Source: Minwuiaceae bacterium (GTDB taxonomy: Bacteria > Pseudomonadota > Alphaproteobacteria > Minwuiales > Minwuiaceae). Taken from it: 64,000 nucleotides of DNA. Made by a program: the position numbers and the translations under genes. Within the stretch, counting starts at the first letter, position 1; each line of letters begins with the position of its first letter. This document shows, piece after piece, positions 18,612 to 27,701 of the stretch. The DNA is taken from assembly GCA_028278525.1 (NCBI GenBank), contig JANQEE010000044.1, positions 124,001-188,000 on the forward strand, read 5' to 3'. The notes under the pieces are model-generated. The model was not told the origin of the DNA, did not search any database, and saw nothing but the letters and a program-made list of their open reading frames with translations.

Positions 18612-20189
18612 CTACACCGGCGAGGTTGAAGGGTCCGGCGTCAGATCGGCCGTGTAGAGAACGTTGTCGTCGATGTCCTTCAGCATCACCGTCATGTCGC
18701 CCGACCGGCCATCGATCTTCACCTGTCCGAAGAACTGCAGGCCTTCGGTCGGCGGCACGTTGGTCCTGCCTTCCGGCGATTTCTGATAGCGGACCTGCGG
18801 GCCGAACGTATTGTCCATCTGGCCCGGCCCGTAGGAGCCGGCATTGATCGGGCCGGAGACGAACTCCCAGAACGGATTGAAATCACTGAACTGCGCCTGG
18901 TTCGGATCGTAATAGTGGGCCGCGGTGTAGTGCACGTCCGCGGTCAGCCAGACCGTGTTCATCACCTTGTTGCGCTTCATGAAGCCGAGGATGTCGGCGA
19001 TGTCGTGCTCGCGGCCCAGCACCGGTCCATCGCCGTTGGCGCCGTTCTCGAAGGTAAACGGCTCTGTTCGGCTGTCGTAGACCATCAGGCCGATCGGCAT
19101 GTCGGAGGCGATCACCTTCCAGGTCGCGCGGCTGGCCAGCAGTTCGCGCTTCAGCCAGCGGATCTGGTCGGGCCCCAGGAACGCCGAATCCGGGCCTGGC
19201 GCCGGCTGGCGGTTCGGCCCGTTGTCGCCGCGATAGCTCCGCATATCCAGGAAAAAGATGTCGAGCACCGGCCCGTAGGAGATCTTGCGGTAGATCCGCT
19301 CCCGGTCATGCGCGAACTGACGGGTCGGCATGAACTCGTGGAACGCCCGGTTGGCCCTGGCGGCCAGCAGCGCCACGTTCTTTTCCGTGTAGCGCTCGTC
19401 GGTCAGGATCTCGTTGGGATACCAGTTGTTGACGGTCTCGTGATCGTCCCACTGGGCGTAGAACGGCACCTCGGCATTGAAGCGGCGGACGTTCGTGTCC
19501 AGCAGGTTGTACTTGTAGTTGCCGCGAAACTCGTGCAGCGACTCGGCAACCTTCGACTTCTCTTCGATCACGACGTTCTTCCAGACGCTGCCGTCGGGCA
19601 GGGCCTGTTCCGCCTGGATCGGACCGTCCGCGTAGATCGTGTCGCCGGAGTGGATGAAGAAATCCGGTCTGTTGCGCTGCATGGTCGCGTAGCCGCGCAT
19701 GCCGCCCCAATCCAGATTGATGCCCCAACCCTGCCCGGCGGTATCGCCGGTCCAGACGAAATTGATGTCGCGGCGGTCCGCCGGCGCGGTACGGAACCGG
19801 CCGACGAACGGCTCGCTGGTCGCGCCCAGGTCGGCCAGATTTTGAAACTGCACTCGGTAGAACACGTCCTCGCCGGCGGGCAGCCCCGTCAGGTCCATCT
19901 TGGCGGCGTAGTCGGTGGCCGCCAAAGCGGCCGGGCCGACGATCCGGCGCGGATTGTTGAACGCCTCCGTCGCCGCGACCTCCAGAATCATGCGGGACGG
20001 CCGGTCGGCGCGAGCCCAGACGATACCGCTGGACGCGGTCACATCGCCGGTCTGCACGCCATGCGTGATAACCGGCCTGCCGGCCTTGGCGATTGCCGGC
20101 GCGCCGATAGCAAAAACACCCGCTGTCGCAGACATGCCCGCCAACACCGAACGCCGGCTCGGTCCATGCGCAATGATTTTCCGTGTCAT
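18612..20189 (-). CDS. phoD: PhoD-family alkaline phosphatase, Tat-exported
   Basis: 525 residues. A twin-arginine signal (SRRSVLAG, then hydrophobic run to AIAKA) sends the folded enzyme to the periplasm. A PhoD N-terminal domain (THGVQTGDVTASSGIVWARA) precedes the metallophosphatase domain: TGDTAGQGWG, HSGDTIYADG, WDDHETVNNW and the TADVHYTAAHYY motif. The enzyme hydrolyses phosphomono- or diesters, with Ca/Fe cofactors known in relatives. The ATG at 20189 places the Arg pair at the normal distance from the N-terminus. No Pho box was identified. Confidence 0.93.
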   Translation of the reverse strand: MTRKIIAHGPSRRSVLAGMSATAGVFAIGAPAIAKAGRPVITHGVQTGDVTASSGIVWARADRPSRMILEVAATEAFNNPRRIVGPAALAATDYAAKMDLTGLPAGEDVFYRVQFQNLADLGATSEPFVGRFRTAPADRRDINFVWTGDTAGQGWGINLDWGGMRGYATMQRNRPDFFIHSGDTIYADGPIQAEQALPDGSVWKNVVIEEKSKVAESLHEFRGNYKYNLLDTNVRRFNAEVPFYAQWDDHETVNNWYPNEILTDERYTEKNVALLAARANRAFHEFMPTRQFAHDRERIYRKISYGPVLDIFFLDMRSYRGDNGPNRQPAPGPDSAFLGPDQIRWLKRELLASRATWKVIASDMPIGLMVYDSRTEPFTFENGANGDGPVLGREHDIADILGFMKRNKVMNTVWLTADVHYTAAHYYDPNQAQFSDFNPFWEFVSGPINAGSYGPGQMDNTFGPQVRYQKSPEGRTNVPPTEGLQFFGQVKIDGRSGDMTVMLKDIDDNVLYTADLTPDPSTSPV

Positions 20190-20336
20190 CTGATCTGCCC
20201 CCAGAGTCCTGACCGTTTTTATGACGCCATTGCTGGCACCACGTCTTTGCAACAGCATGACCGGTGCATGATGGTCCGATGACAATCGCGTGCAACCCCA
20301 CAAAGCTGCTATCGACATCCGGGCGCCAGCGCCTAT

Positions 20337-20570
20337 ATGCGAGACATGAACGATCTACTGGCCGTAGCAAACGCCTACCGGGAGGAGCATATCCTCGGCA
20401 ACGGTCAGTTCGCCGCCACCAGGGCGGCCCGGAAAGCCTATCGGATGCGCCACCCCCGTGCGACCGAAGCGGACATCGACCTGCACGTGTCTCGCCTGAT
20501 CGCCGAGGCGGCCGAAGAATACGGCCCCTGGCTCTACGGCCGGGACGCAGCGGACGACGACGGCGAGTAG
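20337..20570 (+). CDS. Small hypothetical protein
   Basis: 77 residues, or 74 if the second ATG (20346) is used. Mostly helical and acidic at the end (GRDAADDDGE). The core LGNGQFAATRAARKAYRMRHPRATEADIDLHV has host-like codon use. No recognised family and no clear ribosome site. It is divergent from phoD and followed by dispersed repeats. Existence is plausible, function unknown. Confidence 0.5.
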   Translation: MRDMNDLLAVANAYREEHILGNGQFAATRAARKAYRMRHPRATEADIDLHVSRLIAEAAEEYGPWLYGRDAADDDGE

Positions 20571-20587
20571 TCGCATCGAGCCACACG

Positions 20588-20636
20588 GTCATCCTTCGAC
20601 AAGCTCAGGATGAGGCTTCGATATGCTCAGGACGAA
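20588..20636. repeat. Dispersed repeat related to CCTTCGACAAGCTCAGGATG
   Basis: Contains ATCCTTCGACAAGCTCAGGA, a short intergenic repeat seen in many alphaproteobacterial genomes. Related copies occur at about 48277-48309 and, inverted, near 50328-50362 in this window. Confidence 0.6.
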
Positions 20637-20650
20637 CCATCACCATAACA

Positions 20651-20718
20651 GTCATTCCGGCGAAGGCCGGAATCCAGAATGGACCGTTGTCATGGATTCC
20701 GGCCTTCGCCGGAATGAC
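20651..20718. repeat. Inverted repeat element, 26-base perfect arms
   Basis: GTCATTCCGGCGAAGGCCGG begins the left arm (20651-20676); the right arm (20693-20718) is its exact reverse complement over 26 bases, with a 16-base spacer. A rearranged copy is present at 50121-50224. The element is intergenic, just upstream of the rpsD terminator. Confidence 0.85.
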
Positions 20719-20781
20719 CCACGCAGGTAGCGGCGCATCCCAGCGTATCGAAGAACGAGGGTGGATACCGCCCAAACGAAA

Positions 20782-20806
20782 AAGGCCGCGCTAAAGGCGC
20801 GGCCTT
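20782..20806 (-). terminator. Rho-independent terminator of rpsD
   Basis: Ten-base GC-rich stem (AAGGCCGCGC / GCGCGGCCTT) with a five-base loop, followed on the minus strand by a T-run. It begins about 25 bases after the rpsD stop. Confidence 0.85.
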
Positions 20807-20830
20807 AAACCATTCCGACTTTCGCCGTCG

Positions 20831-21451
20831 TCAGGCGGAGTAGAACTCGACCACCAGGTTCGGTTCCATCTGCACCGCATACGGCACCTCGGCGAGCTTC
20901 GGCACACGCATGAAGGTGCCGCGCATCTTGGCGTAGTCGACGTCCAGATAGTCCGGCACGTCGCGCTCCGGCGAATCGACCGCTTCCAGGACCAGCGGAA
21001 GCTGGTGCGATTTCTGGCGAACCTCGATCACGTCGCCTTCGGAGACCCGGTAGCTTGGGATCGTGACCCGCCGGCCGTTGACCGAAACATGGCCGTGATT
21101 GACGAACTGGCGCGCGGCGAACACGGTCGGGACGAACTTCAAGCGGTAGACGACGGCGTCCAGCCGACGCTCCAGCAGACCGATCAGGTTCTCCGAGGTG
21201 TCGCCACGGCGGCGGACCGCCTCGTCATAGGTCCGGCGGAACTGCTTCTCGGTGACATTGCCGTAGTAACGCTTCAGCTTCTGCTTGGCCCGCAGGTGGA
21301 TACCGAAGTCCGACAGCTTGCGCCGCCGCGACGCCTGGCCGTGCTGGCCCGGGGCGTATTCCCGCTTGTTGACCGGGCTCTTCGGGCGGCCCCAAAGGTT
21401 CTCGCCGAACCGGCGGTCGGTCTTGTATTTCGCGCTGACGCGTTTGCTCAT
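20831..21451 (-). CDS. rpsD: 30S ribosomal protein S4
   Basis: 206 residues. The N-terminal [21 protein letters not shown] and YAPGQHGQ segments are typical of the alphaproteobacterial zinc-free form. The S4 RNA-binding domain spans about 95-160 ([12 protein letters not shown], then [20 protein letters not shown]). It nucleates 30S assembly by binding 16S rRNA. It is monocistronic here, with its own terminator, as is common in this class. Confidence 0.98.
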   Translation of the reverse strand: MSKRVSAKYKTDRRFGENLWGRPKSPVNKREYAPGQHGQASRRRKLSDFGIHLRAKQKLKRYYGNVTEKQFRRTYDEAVRRRGDTSENLIGLLERRLDAVVYRLKFVPTVFAARQFVNHGHVSVNGRRVTIPSYRVSEGDVIEVRQKSHQLPLVLEAVDSPERDVPDYLDVDYAKMRGTFMRVPKLAEVPYAVQMEPNLVVEFYSA

Positions 21452-21577
21452 GATCTAAGTCGCCAAATCCATGTAAGAAAGCGCGGTCATCCTGGTGACC
21501 ACGGCAGCGGCGTAATATACCGGCGGACCCCCACCTGTCAAACCGATAAAAAGCCCCGAAACCAACGAATCTCGGTC

Positions 21578-22363
21578 TCAGGAGCCGGACCGGCTCCGTT
21601 CTCCGCGCCGGCCCGCCAGCGCCTTGATCACCCCCCTCAACGTCCGGACGTCCTGCTCCAGCAGTTGTCCGCGCTGAAAGATGTTCCGGATGTTGCGGAC
21701 CATGGCCGGACGCTTGGCTTCGACGTTGGCGAAATAGTCGCCGCCGTCCAGTTCGGCCTCCAGATGCTCGAACAGCCCGACCAGCTCCTGCTTGTTCGCC
21801 GCCCGGTTGCCGCCGTCGGCCGGATCGATATCGGGCACGTCGCTGCCAGCCGTGAACCACTCGTAACCGAGCAAGAGCACCGCCTGGGCCAGGTTTATCG
21901 AGGAAAAGCCGGGATTGGCCGGCACCGAGACCGCGGCATCGCAGAGCACCACGTCCTCGTTGTCCAGCCCGGCCCGCTCCCCACCGAACAAAAGGCCGAT
22001 GCGCTGCCGCTGCCCGGCCGCGGCCCGCAGGTCGGCCACCGCTCGGCGCGGGGTCAGGATGGGCTTAACCATATCGCGGCGGCGCGCCGTGGTCGCGAAC
22101 ACCAGGTTCAGGTCGGCGATCGCGTCCTCGGTCCGGTCGAACAGTTGAGCATTGTCCAGCACACTGTCGGCCCGGCTGGCCATCGCCCGCGCGCTTGGGT
22201 TCGGCCAGCCGTCGCGCGGCGCCACCAGTCGAAGGTCGGAGAGGCCGAAATTCATCATCGCCCGGGCCGAAGCGCCGATATTCTCGCCCATCTGCGGCCG
22301 CACCAGAACGACCACGGGTCCGTCGGCCAGTTGTGGGGTCTGGGATTTGTCGGTACCGGCCAT
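21578..22363 (-). CDS. trmJ: SPOUT-family RNA methyltransferase, TrmJ type
   Basis: 261 residues. The SpoU/TrmH methyltransferase domain is clear: VVVLVRPQMGENIGASARAM at the start, GLLFGGERAGL in the middle and the knot motif SVPANPGFSSINLAQAVLLL. A C-terminal helical extension (from about 165) fits TrmJ, which 2'-O-methylates tRNA position 32. It lies between rpsD and cimA, 18 bases from the end of cimA. Confidence 0.9.
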   Translation of the reverse strand: MAGTDKSQTPQLADGPVVVLVRPQMGENIGASARAMMNFGLSDLRLVAPRDGWPNPSARAMASRADSVLDNAQLFDRTEDAIADLNLVFATTARRRDMVKPILTPRRAVADLRAAAGQRQRIGLLFGGERAGLDNEDVVLCDAAVSVPANPGFSSINLAQAVLLLGYEWFTAGSDVPDIDPADGGNRAANKQELVGLFEHLEAELDGGDYFANVEAKRPAMVRNIRNIFQRGQLLEQDVRTLRGVIKALAGRRGERSRSGS

Positions 22364-22380
22364 TGTCGGCCTTAGAAGCG

Positions 22381-24006
22381 CTACTCGGCGGCGGCCGGGC
22401 GGGTCGCCCCCGCCGGAGCGCTTTCGCGGTAGAGCTTGTAGGTCACGCTGTCCAGCAGGGCCATGAACGACGCGTCCACGATGTTCGGCGAGACGCCGAC
22501 CGTGAACCAGCGGGCGCCCGTGGAATCGGCGCTCTCTATCAGCACCCGGGTGACCGCCTCGGTGCCGCCGTCGAAGATGCGGACCTTGTAGTCGACCAGA
22601 CGCAGGTCCTCCATCACGCCGGCATACTTGCCGAGGTCCTTGCGCAGCGCGATGTCCAGTGCGTTGACCGGGCCGTTGCCTTCGGCGACCGACAGCCGCT
22701 CGACCCCGTCGACGGTGACCTTTACCGTCGCTTCCGAGACGGTGATCAGTTCGCCGCGGGCGTTGTAGCGGCGCTCAACCATCACACGGAACCGTTCGAC
22801 CCGGAAGAAGTCGGGCACCTGACCCAGCACCCGACGAGCCATCAGCTCGAAGCTGGCGTCGGCGCCGTCGTAGGAATAGCCCTGAAACTCGCGTTCCTTG
22901 ACCTGGTCGAGGATACGGCCGACGCGCGGATCTTTGTCGTCGATCTCGATCCCGACGTCCTTCAGCCGGGCCAGGATGTTGGACCGGCCGGCCTGATCGG
23001 AGACCAGGATCTGGCGCTGGTTGCCGACCGCCTCCGGTGGCACATGCTCGTAGGTGCGCGGGTCCTTCATGACCGCGGAGACGTGCAGCCCGCCCTTATG
23101 CGCGAAGGCGTTGGCGCCGACATAGGCCGCGTGGCGGTTGGGCGCCCGATTCAGCAATTCGTCCAGCAGCCGGGACGTCGAAGTTACCTGATGCAGTTGG
23201 TCCGGCCCGACGCCGGTTTCGAACGCGTCGGCGAATTCCGGCTTCAAGGCGAAGCTCGGGATCAGGGAGATCATGTTGGCGTTGCCGCAGCGCTCGCCCA
23301 GGCCGTTCAGGGTACCCTGCACCTGGCGCGCCCCGGCGCGGACGGCGGCAAGGGTGTTGGCCACCGCGTTCTCGGTGTCGTTGTGGGTATGGATACCGAG
23401 CTTTTCGACGGGCACATGCTCGGCGACCTCGGCGACGATGCGTGATACCTCGCTCGGCAGCGTGCCGCCGTTAGTGTCGCACAACACCACCCAGCGCGCG
23501 CCGGCCTCCAAGGCCGCGCGCAGGCAGGCCAGCGCATAGTCCGGATTGGCCTTGTAGCCGTCGAAGAAATGCTCCGCGTCGAACATGGCCTCGCGCCCAC
23601 GCGCCACCACGGCGGCGATGGAATCGCCGATCACCGCGACGTTTTCCTCGCGCGGCACTTCCAATGCTACGTCAACATGGAAGTCCCAGGTCTTACCGAC
23701 CAAACAGACAGCATCGGCCTTGCCGTCCAGCACCGCGGCGAGGCCGGGGTCGTTCTCGACGCTGCGGCCGGGCCGCCGGGTCATGCCAAAGGCAACCAGT
23801 TTGGCGTTGGAGAGCTTCGGCGGATCCTGGAAGAACGCTGTGTCGCCGGGATTGGCACCCGGCCAGCCGCCTTCGACGTAATCCACGCCCAGACGGTCGA
23901 GCGCCAGCGCGATGGTGCGCTTGTCCTCGACCGAGAAGTCGACGCCCTGCGTCTGCGCCCCGTCGCGCAGCGTGGTGTCGAACAGATACAGCCGCTCCCG
24001 GCTCAT
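22381..24006 (-). CDS. cimA: Citramalate synthase
   Basis: 541 residues of the LeuA-like family, CimA subgroup. It condenses pyruvate and acetyl-CoA to (R)-citramalate, an isoleucine precursor route. The HMGL-like barrel has [21 protein letters not shown] at its N-terminus, metal-site [14 protein letters not shown] and [14 protein letters not shown]. The C-terminal LeuA-type allosteric domain begins near residue 400. The ATG at 24006 overlaps the cysS stop (ATGA), so translation is coupled to cysS. Confidence 0.93.
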   Translation of the reverse strand: MSRERLYLFDTTLRDGAQTQGVDFSVEDKRTIALALDRLGVDYVEGGWPGANPGDTAFFQDPPKLSNAKLVAFGMTRRPGRSVENDPGLAAVLDGKADAVCLVGKTWDFHVDVALEVPREENVAVIGDSIAAVVARGREAMFDAEHFFDGYKANPDYALACLRAALEAGARWVVLCDTNGGTLPSEVSRIVAEVAEHVPVEKLGIHTHNDTENAVANTLAAVRAGARQVQGTLNGLGERCGNANMISLIPSFALKPEFADAFETGVGPDQLHQVTSTSRLLDELLNRAPNRHAAYVGANAFAHKGGLHVSAVMKDPRTYEHVPPEAVGNQRQILVSDQAGRSNILARLKDVGIEIDDKDPRVGRILDQVKEREFQGYSYDGADASFELMARRVLGQVPDFFRVERFRVMVERRYNARGELITVSEATVKVTVDGVERLSVAEGNGPVNALDIALRKDLGKYAGVMEDLRLVDYKVRIFDGGTEAVTRVLIESADSTGARWFTVGVSPNIVDASFMALLDSVTYKLYRESAPAGATRPAAAE

Positions 24007-25457
24007 CCTTTTAGCCTCCACGACGTCCCTTTCGGTCCGTCTTCCAGAACTACGCCCTTGTTCTCAAGGTCTTTACGAATTTCGTCAGCCCTACCGAAAT
24101 CCTTTGCTTTTCGAGCCTCTACACGCTCGGCGATAAGTCTTTCAATTGTCTCTTCAGAATATCGCCCGAATCCCTTAGCTGTCACGACTGTGCTAACTTC
24201 TCTTGCCGGCACGGCTCTATGTACGCGCACCCAAACCGCTTTCGTACGGCCTTTCTCCCAGTCTTCTCGAGAAAGCTGTAGTAGTCCCATCACCTCTCCC
24301 GCCGCGCGTAAGCTCGCCGCCGCGTCCCGGTCGCCGGCCAGGGCCTTGTCGGCCAGCGCATGCATCTCGGCGATGGCCTGCGGCGTGTTGAGGTCGTCGG
24401 ACAGAGCGGCGAACACCGACGGCGGCAGTTCGGCCGCCGCTTCGACATCGTCCACCGCCCGGTACCAGCGGTCGAGCGTGCGCTTAGCCTGGGCGACGCC
24501 GGCCTTGGTGAAGTCCAGCGGGCTGCGGTAGTGGGTCGCGATCAGGGTCAGACGCAAAGCCTCGCCGCGGAACTCCTTCAGCAGGTCGTGCACCGTGTAG
24601 AAGTTGCCGAGCGACTTCGACATCTTGTCGCCCTCGACCATCAAGAACCCGTTGTGCATCCAATAGGTGGCGAGCGCCGCGCCGTCATGGGCGCAACTGC
24701 TCTGCGCGATCTCGTTTTGATGGTGCGGGAACACCAGATCGACGCCGCCGCCGTGGATGTCGAACGTGACCCCAAGGTACTCCTTGCCCATGGCCGAGCA
24801 TTCGATGGCCCAGCCGGGCCGGCCGCGGCCCCACGGGCTGTCCCATCCCGGGGTCTCGTCGTCCGACGGCTTCCACAGCACGAAATCCATCGGATCCTTC
24901 TTATAGGGCGCGACGTCGACCCGGGCGCCGGCGATCATCTCGTCGCGGCTGCGGTTGGCGAAGTCGCCGTACGCCGGCATCGACGTCACGTCGAACAGGA
25001 CGTGACCGTCCGCCGCGTAGGCGTGGCCCTTTTCGATCAGGATCTCCGTCATCTCGATCATCTGGCGGACATGAGCGGTCGCCCGCGGCTCGACGTCGGG
25101 CGGCAGTGCGCCGAGCGCCGCCATGTCGTCCTGATAGACCTTCGCCGTGCCCTCGGTCAGTTCGCCGATGGAGACACCTTCGCGGCGCGCCCGCTCGTTG
25201 ATCTTGTCGTCGATATCCGTGATGTTGCGGACGTAGGTGACCTTCGGATAGAGCCGCCGGAGCAGCCGCACCAGCACGTCGAACACCACCACCGGCCGCG
25301 CGTTGCCGATATGCGCGTAGTCGTAGACCGTCGGTCCGCAGACATACATGCGTACATGCTGCGGGTCGATCGGCTCGAACGGCTCCTTCTGCCGCGTGGC
25401 GGTGTTGTAGACTGTCAGCGTCACGTCAAAGTCCCGGCGTAACTTGTTGGCTTTCAT
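24003..25457 (-). CDS. cysS: Cysteinyl-tRNA synthetase
   Basis: 484-residue class I synthetase. The first zinc Cys is in YVCGPTVYD (Cys40), the HIGH motif is HIGN (49-52), and KMSKSLGN is present near residue 280. The C-terminal anticodon-binding end reads [21 protein letters not shown]. Odd: roughly the last 95 codons (about 24007-24290) have distinctly lower GC and AT-ending codons (CTA, AAA, GGA, AGG) than the rest, suggesting a recombined 3' end. The ATG at 25457 is chosen over an upstream in-frame start because it precedes the conserved [14 protein letters not shown] start. Confidence 0.96.
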   Translation of the reverse strand: MKANKLRRDFDVTLTVYNTATRQKEPFEPIDPQHVRMYVCGPTVYDYAHIGNARPVVVFDVLVRLLRRLYPKVTYVRNITDIDDKINERARREGVSIGELTEGTAKVYQDDMAALGALPPDVEPRATAHVRQMIEMTEILIEKGHAYAADGHVLFDVTSMPAYGDFANRSRDEMIAGARVDVAPYKKDPMDFVLWKPSDDETPGWDSPWGRGRPGWAIECSAMGKEYLGVTFDIHGGGVDLVFPHHQNEIAQSSCAHDGAALATYWMHNGFLMVEGDKMSKSLGNFYTVHDLLKEFRGEALRLTLIATHYRSPLDFTKAGVAQAKRTLDRWYRAVDDVEAAAELPPSVFAALSDDLNTPQAIAEMHALADKALAGDRDAAASLRAAGEVMGLLQLSREDWEKGRTKAVWVRVHRAVPAREVSTVVTAKGFGRYSEETIERLIAERVEARKAKDFGRADEIRKDLENKGVVLEDGPKGTSWRLKG

Positions 25458-25674
25458 ATTGTTTACCGTGATGGACGGGTCCGGCCTCATCGCGGCGGCT
25501 AAGGCCTAGCAGGTTTTTCCGCGTTGGTCCATCGGGCGGCGCCCCTGGAACCCGCCGGCGGCGCGGCCTAAGTGTAAGGCAGGCGCGGGCAAAGCTGTGG
25601 CAACCGGTATCGTCGCGTTCCGACGCTACGGGCCGCGTGTTAGGGTTTCCCGCACGCTGAGATCCGGGATCGTC

Positions 25675-26643
25675 ATGCATCGATCGGACCTGTTTACCCG
25701 CATTTCCACGACAATCGCCGCCGTTGGGATCGTATTCGCCCTGCCGGCCGCGGCGGAGACGCTGCCGCTCGATCCGAACTCCGACCTGGTCGGCGAGGTG
25801 CGGACCCACCGGACGGTCTGGGAGGATACGTTCGCCCTGGTCGCCCGGCATAACGGCCTCGGCTATATCGAATTGGTGGCGGCAAATCCCGGCATCGACC
25901 CCTGGGTGCCCGGCAAGAACGTCGACCTCGTTCTGCCCACCGCGCACCTCCTGCCGGACACAAAGCGCAAAGGGATCGTCATCAACCTGCCGGAGCAGCG
26001 GCTCTATTACTTCATCGACGATACGGTCACGACGTTTCCGATCGGCACCGGCAAGCAGGGCTGGGAAACGCCGCTCGGCGCGACCAAACTGGTGCGCAAG
26101 CGCGCAGACCCGACCTGGACGCCGCCGGCTTCGGTCCGGGCGGAAGATCCGACGCTGCCGGCAGTGGTTCCGCCGGGGCCGGACAACCCGCTCGGCAGGC
26201 ACGCGCTTTATCTCGGCTGGCCCAGCTACCTGATCCACGGCACCAACAAGCCGTTCGGTGTCGGCCGGCGGGTCAGCCACGGCTGCATCCGGCTCTACCC
26301 GGAGGATATCGAGTACCTCTACGAGGCCGTGGCCTTGGGCGCACCAGTCGAAGTGATCGACCAGCCGATCAAACTCGGCTGGCATGGCGGCGACCTCTAT
26401 CTGGAGGCCCACCCCAACCAGCTTCAACTGATCGAGATCGAGAAGTTCGGGCGGTTCACGCCGGGGGTCGCGCCGCCGCTGGAGACCAGGATACTGAACG
26501 CAGCCCGCGACCAAGTCGCGCGGCTAGACTGGGAAACGATCCGCACCGTTCTGTTCGAACGCCGCGGGGTGCCGGTGCGGATAACCGGCAGCCGCCTCGC
26601 CACGTGGGAATGGCGTGACGAGGACGACTGGTCGGCTAGATAG
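25675..26643 (+). CDS. L,D-transpeptidase, ErfK/YbiS type
   Basis: 322 residues with a signal peptide (cleavage near AAAE, residue 29). A LysM-like segment (about 45-90) precedes the YkuD catalytic domain. The active site is HGTNKPFGVGRRVSHGCIRL (188-207) with nucleophile Cys204. ErfK/YbiS/YcfS-type enzymes attach the Lys end of Braun lipoprotein to peptidoglycan or make 3-3 cross-links. It is tail-to-tail, one base apart, with an Lpp-like lipoprotein gene, which suggests a shared job. Confidence 0.93.
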   Translation: MHRSDLFTRISTTIAAVGIVFALPAAAETLPLDPNSDLVGEVRTHRTVWEDTFALVARHNGLGYIELVAANPGIDPWVPGKNVDLVLPTAHLLPDTKRKGIVINLPEQRLYYFIDDTVTTFPIGTGKQGWETPLGATKLVRKRADPTWTPPASVRAEDPTLPAVVPPGPDNPLGRHALYLGWPSYLIHGTNKPFGVGRRVSHGCIRLYPEDIEYLYEAVALGAPVEVIDQPIKLGWHGGDLYLEAHPNQLQLIEIEKFGRFTPGVAPPLETRILNAARDQVARLDWETIRTVLFERRGVPVRITGSRLATWEWRDEDDWSAR

Positions 26644-26644
26644 C

Positions 26645-26956
26645 CTACCGTTTCTGCAAAGACGTCTGCAAAATCCGGTCGGCCTTCTCGGCAGCGGTGC
26701 TTGATGCACTGGCCGCCCTGTTGGCCGCTTGCTCGGCGGATGCCGCCGCCGCCCGCGCCGCGGCAGCATCGCGCGCCGCCTGATCGGCCTTGGCGGCCGC
26801 ATCACCGGCCGTTTGCTGGGCGCTCTGCGCCATTTCCTGGGTCCTCGCCAGTTCGGCCTTTACGCTGTCCAGGTCAGTGTTGGTGCTGCAACCGGCCAAG
26901 AGGAGAAACGGTACTGCGACGGCAGCTGTCGCGATCGTCCGACCTTTTATTTGCAT
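26645..26956 (-). CDS. Lpp/OprI-like alanine-rich outer-membrane lipoprotein
   Basis: 103 residues. Signal peptide with lipobox LLAGC (Cys23), followed by Ser-Thr-Asn. The mature part is an alanine-zipper helix with heptad spacing (AAAKADQAARDAAAARAAA region). It ends with Gln-Lys-Arg, so a Lys is the penultimate residue; Braun lipoprotein in E. coli ends in Arg-Lys and is bound through the last Lys. The gene is flanked by two YkuD-fold genes. Whether this lipoprotein is bound to the wall is inference. Confidence 0.85.
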   Translation of the reverse strand: MQIKGRTIATAAVAVPFLLLAGCSTNTDLDSVKAELARTQEMAQSAQQTAGDAAAKADQAARDAAAARAAAASAEQAANRAASASSTAAEKADRILQTSLQKR

Positions 26957-27085
26957 CGATCCAATCCTGTTGTTGACTATTGGGGAAGCGGTGCCTTGTG
27001 CACTTCTACCAAAGGGCGAAAACGGCACACCTACACTTCGCACCAGTCAACCTACCCCGGCATTGATCCTGATCAAGGAGCAAAA

Positions 27086-27622
27086 TCAGGGCAAAATGAC
27101 GATCGGCGTTCCATCGTCGACGAGCTGCCAGATCTCGTCCATCTGCGCGTTGGTTACGGCGATGCAGCCCTCGGTCCAATCGCGCAATGCGTGTGCCCAG
27201 CCGATGTCCGGTTCGTCGTTCGGCAAGCCGTGGATCATGATGGCGCCGCCGGGCGAGACGCCCTTCCGGCGGGCGCGCCTGAGGTCGGCCGGACCGGGAT
27301 AGGATACGTGGATGGAGCGATAGAAGCGGCTGTTCGGGTTACGCCAGTCCAGGACGTAGGTGCCTTCCGGCGTCCGACCGTCGCCTTCCCGGATTTTGTG
27401 GCCGACGGGGTTGCGGCCGAGCGCGATGAAGTAGGACTTTATCACCTGGCCGCCGCTGAGCAGCTCCAGCCGGCGCTTGCTCTTCGTGACCAGCACGGTG
27501 TCCGCCTTCGGCACCGTCAGCGCGACGCGCTGGATCTCGGCGGCAGACGGCGCGGCGGTAAACGAGAGCCACGCCGAGACAAACCCAACGAACGCCGAAA
27601 CAACGCTAAACCGTGTCGCCAC
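27086..27622 (-). CDS. YkuD-fold protein, YafK/DpaA-like
   Basis: 178 residues with a signal peptide (about 1-28). The YkuD domain has GRTPEGTYVLD, HGLPND (His131) and DWTEGCIAVTN with nucleophile Cys153. The WTEGCIAVTNAQMDEIW segment resembles YafK-type proteins; in E. coli that protein (DpaA/LdtF) releases Braun lipoprotein from peptidoglycan. It shares orientation with the Lpp-like gene 130 bases downstream. It could equally be a simple L,D-transpeptidase. Confidence 0.88.
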   Translation of the reverse strand: MATRFSVVSAFVGFVSAWLSFTAAPSAAEIQRVALTVPKADTVLVTKSKRRLELLSGGQVIKSYFIALGRNPVGHKIREGDGRTPEGTYVLDWRNPNSRFYRSIHVSYPGPADLRRARRKGVSPGGAIMIHGLPNDEPDIGWAHALRDWTEGCIAVTNAQMDEIWQLVDDGTPIVILP

Positions 27623-27701
27623 GGGATTCCCTCTTTCCTGTCCGAGCCTGCCCGTCCCTTCTAGGAAACAAGTTATTAAATACCGTAAACGCGGGGTGGC
27701 G

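Noticed and set aside
18915-20282. 455-codon open frame antisense to phoD
   Set aside because: Val/Arg/His-rich shadow; PhoD and its Tat signal are clear.
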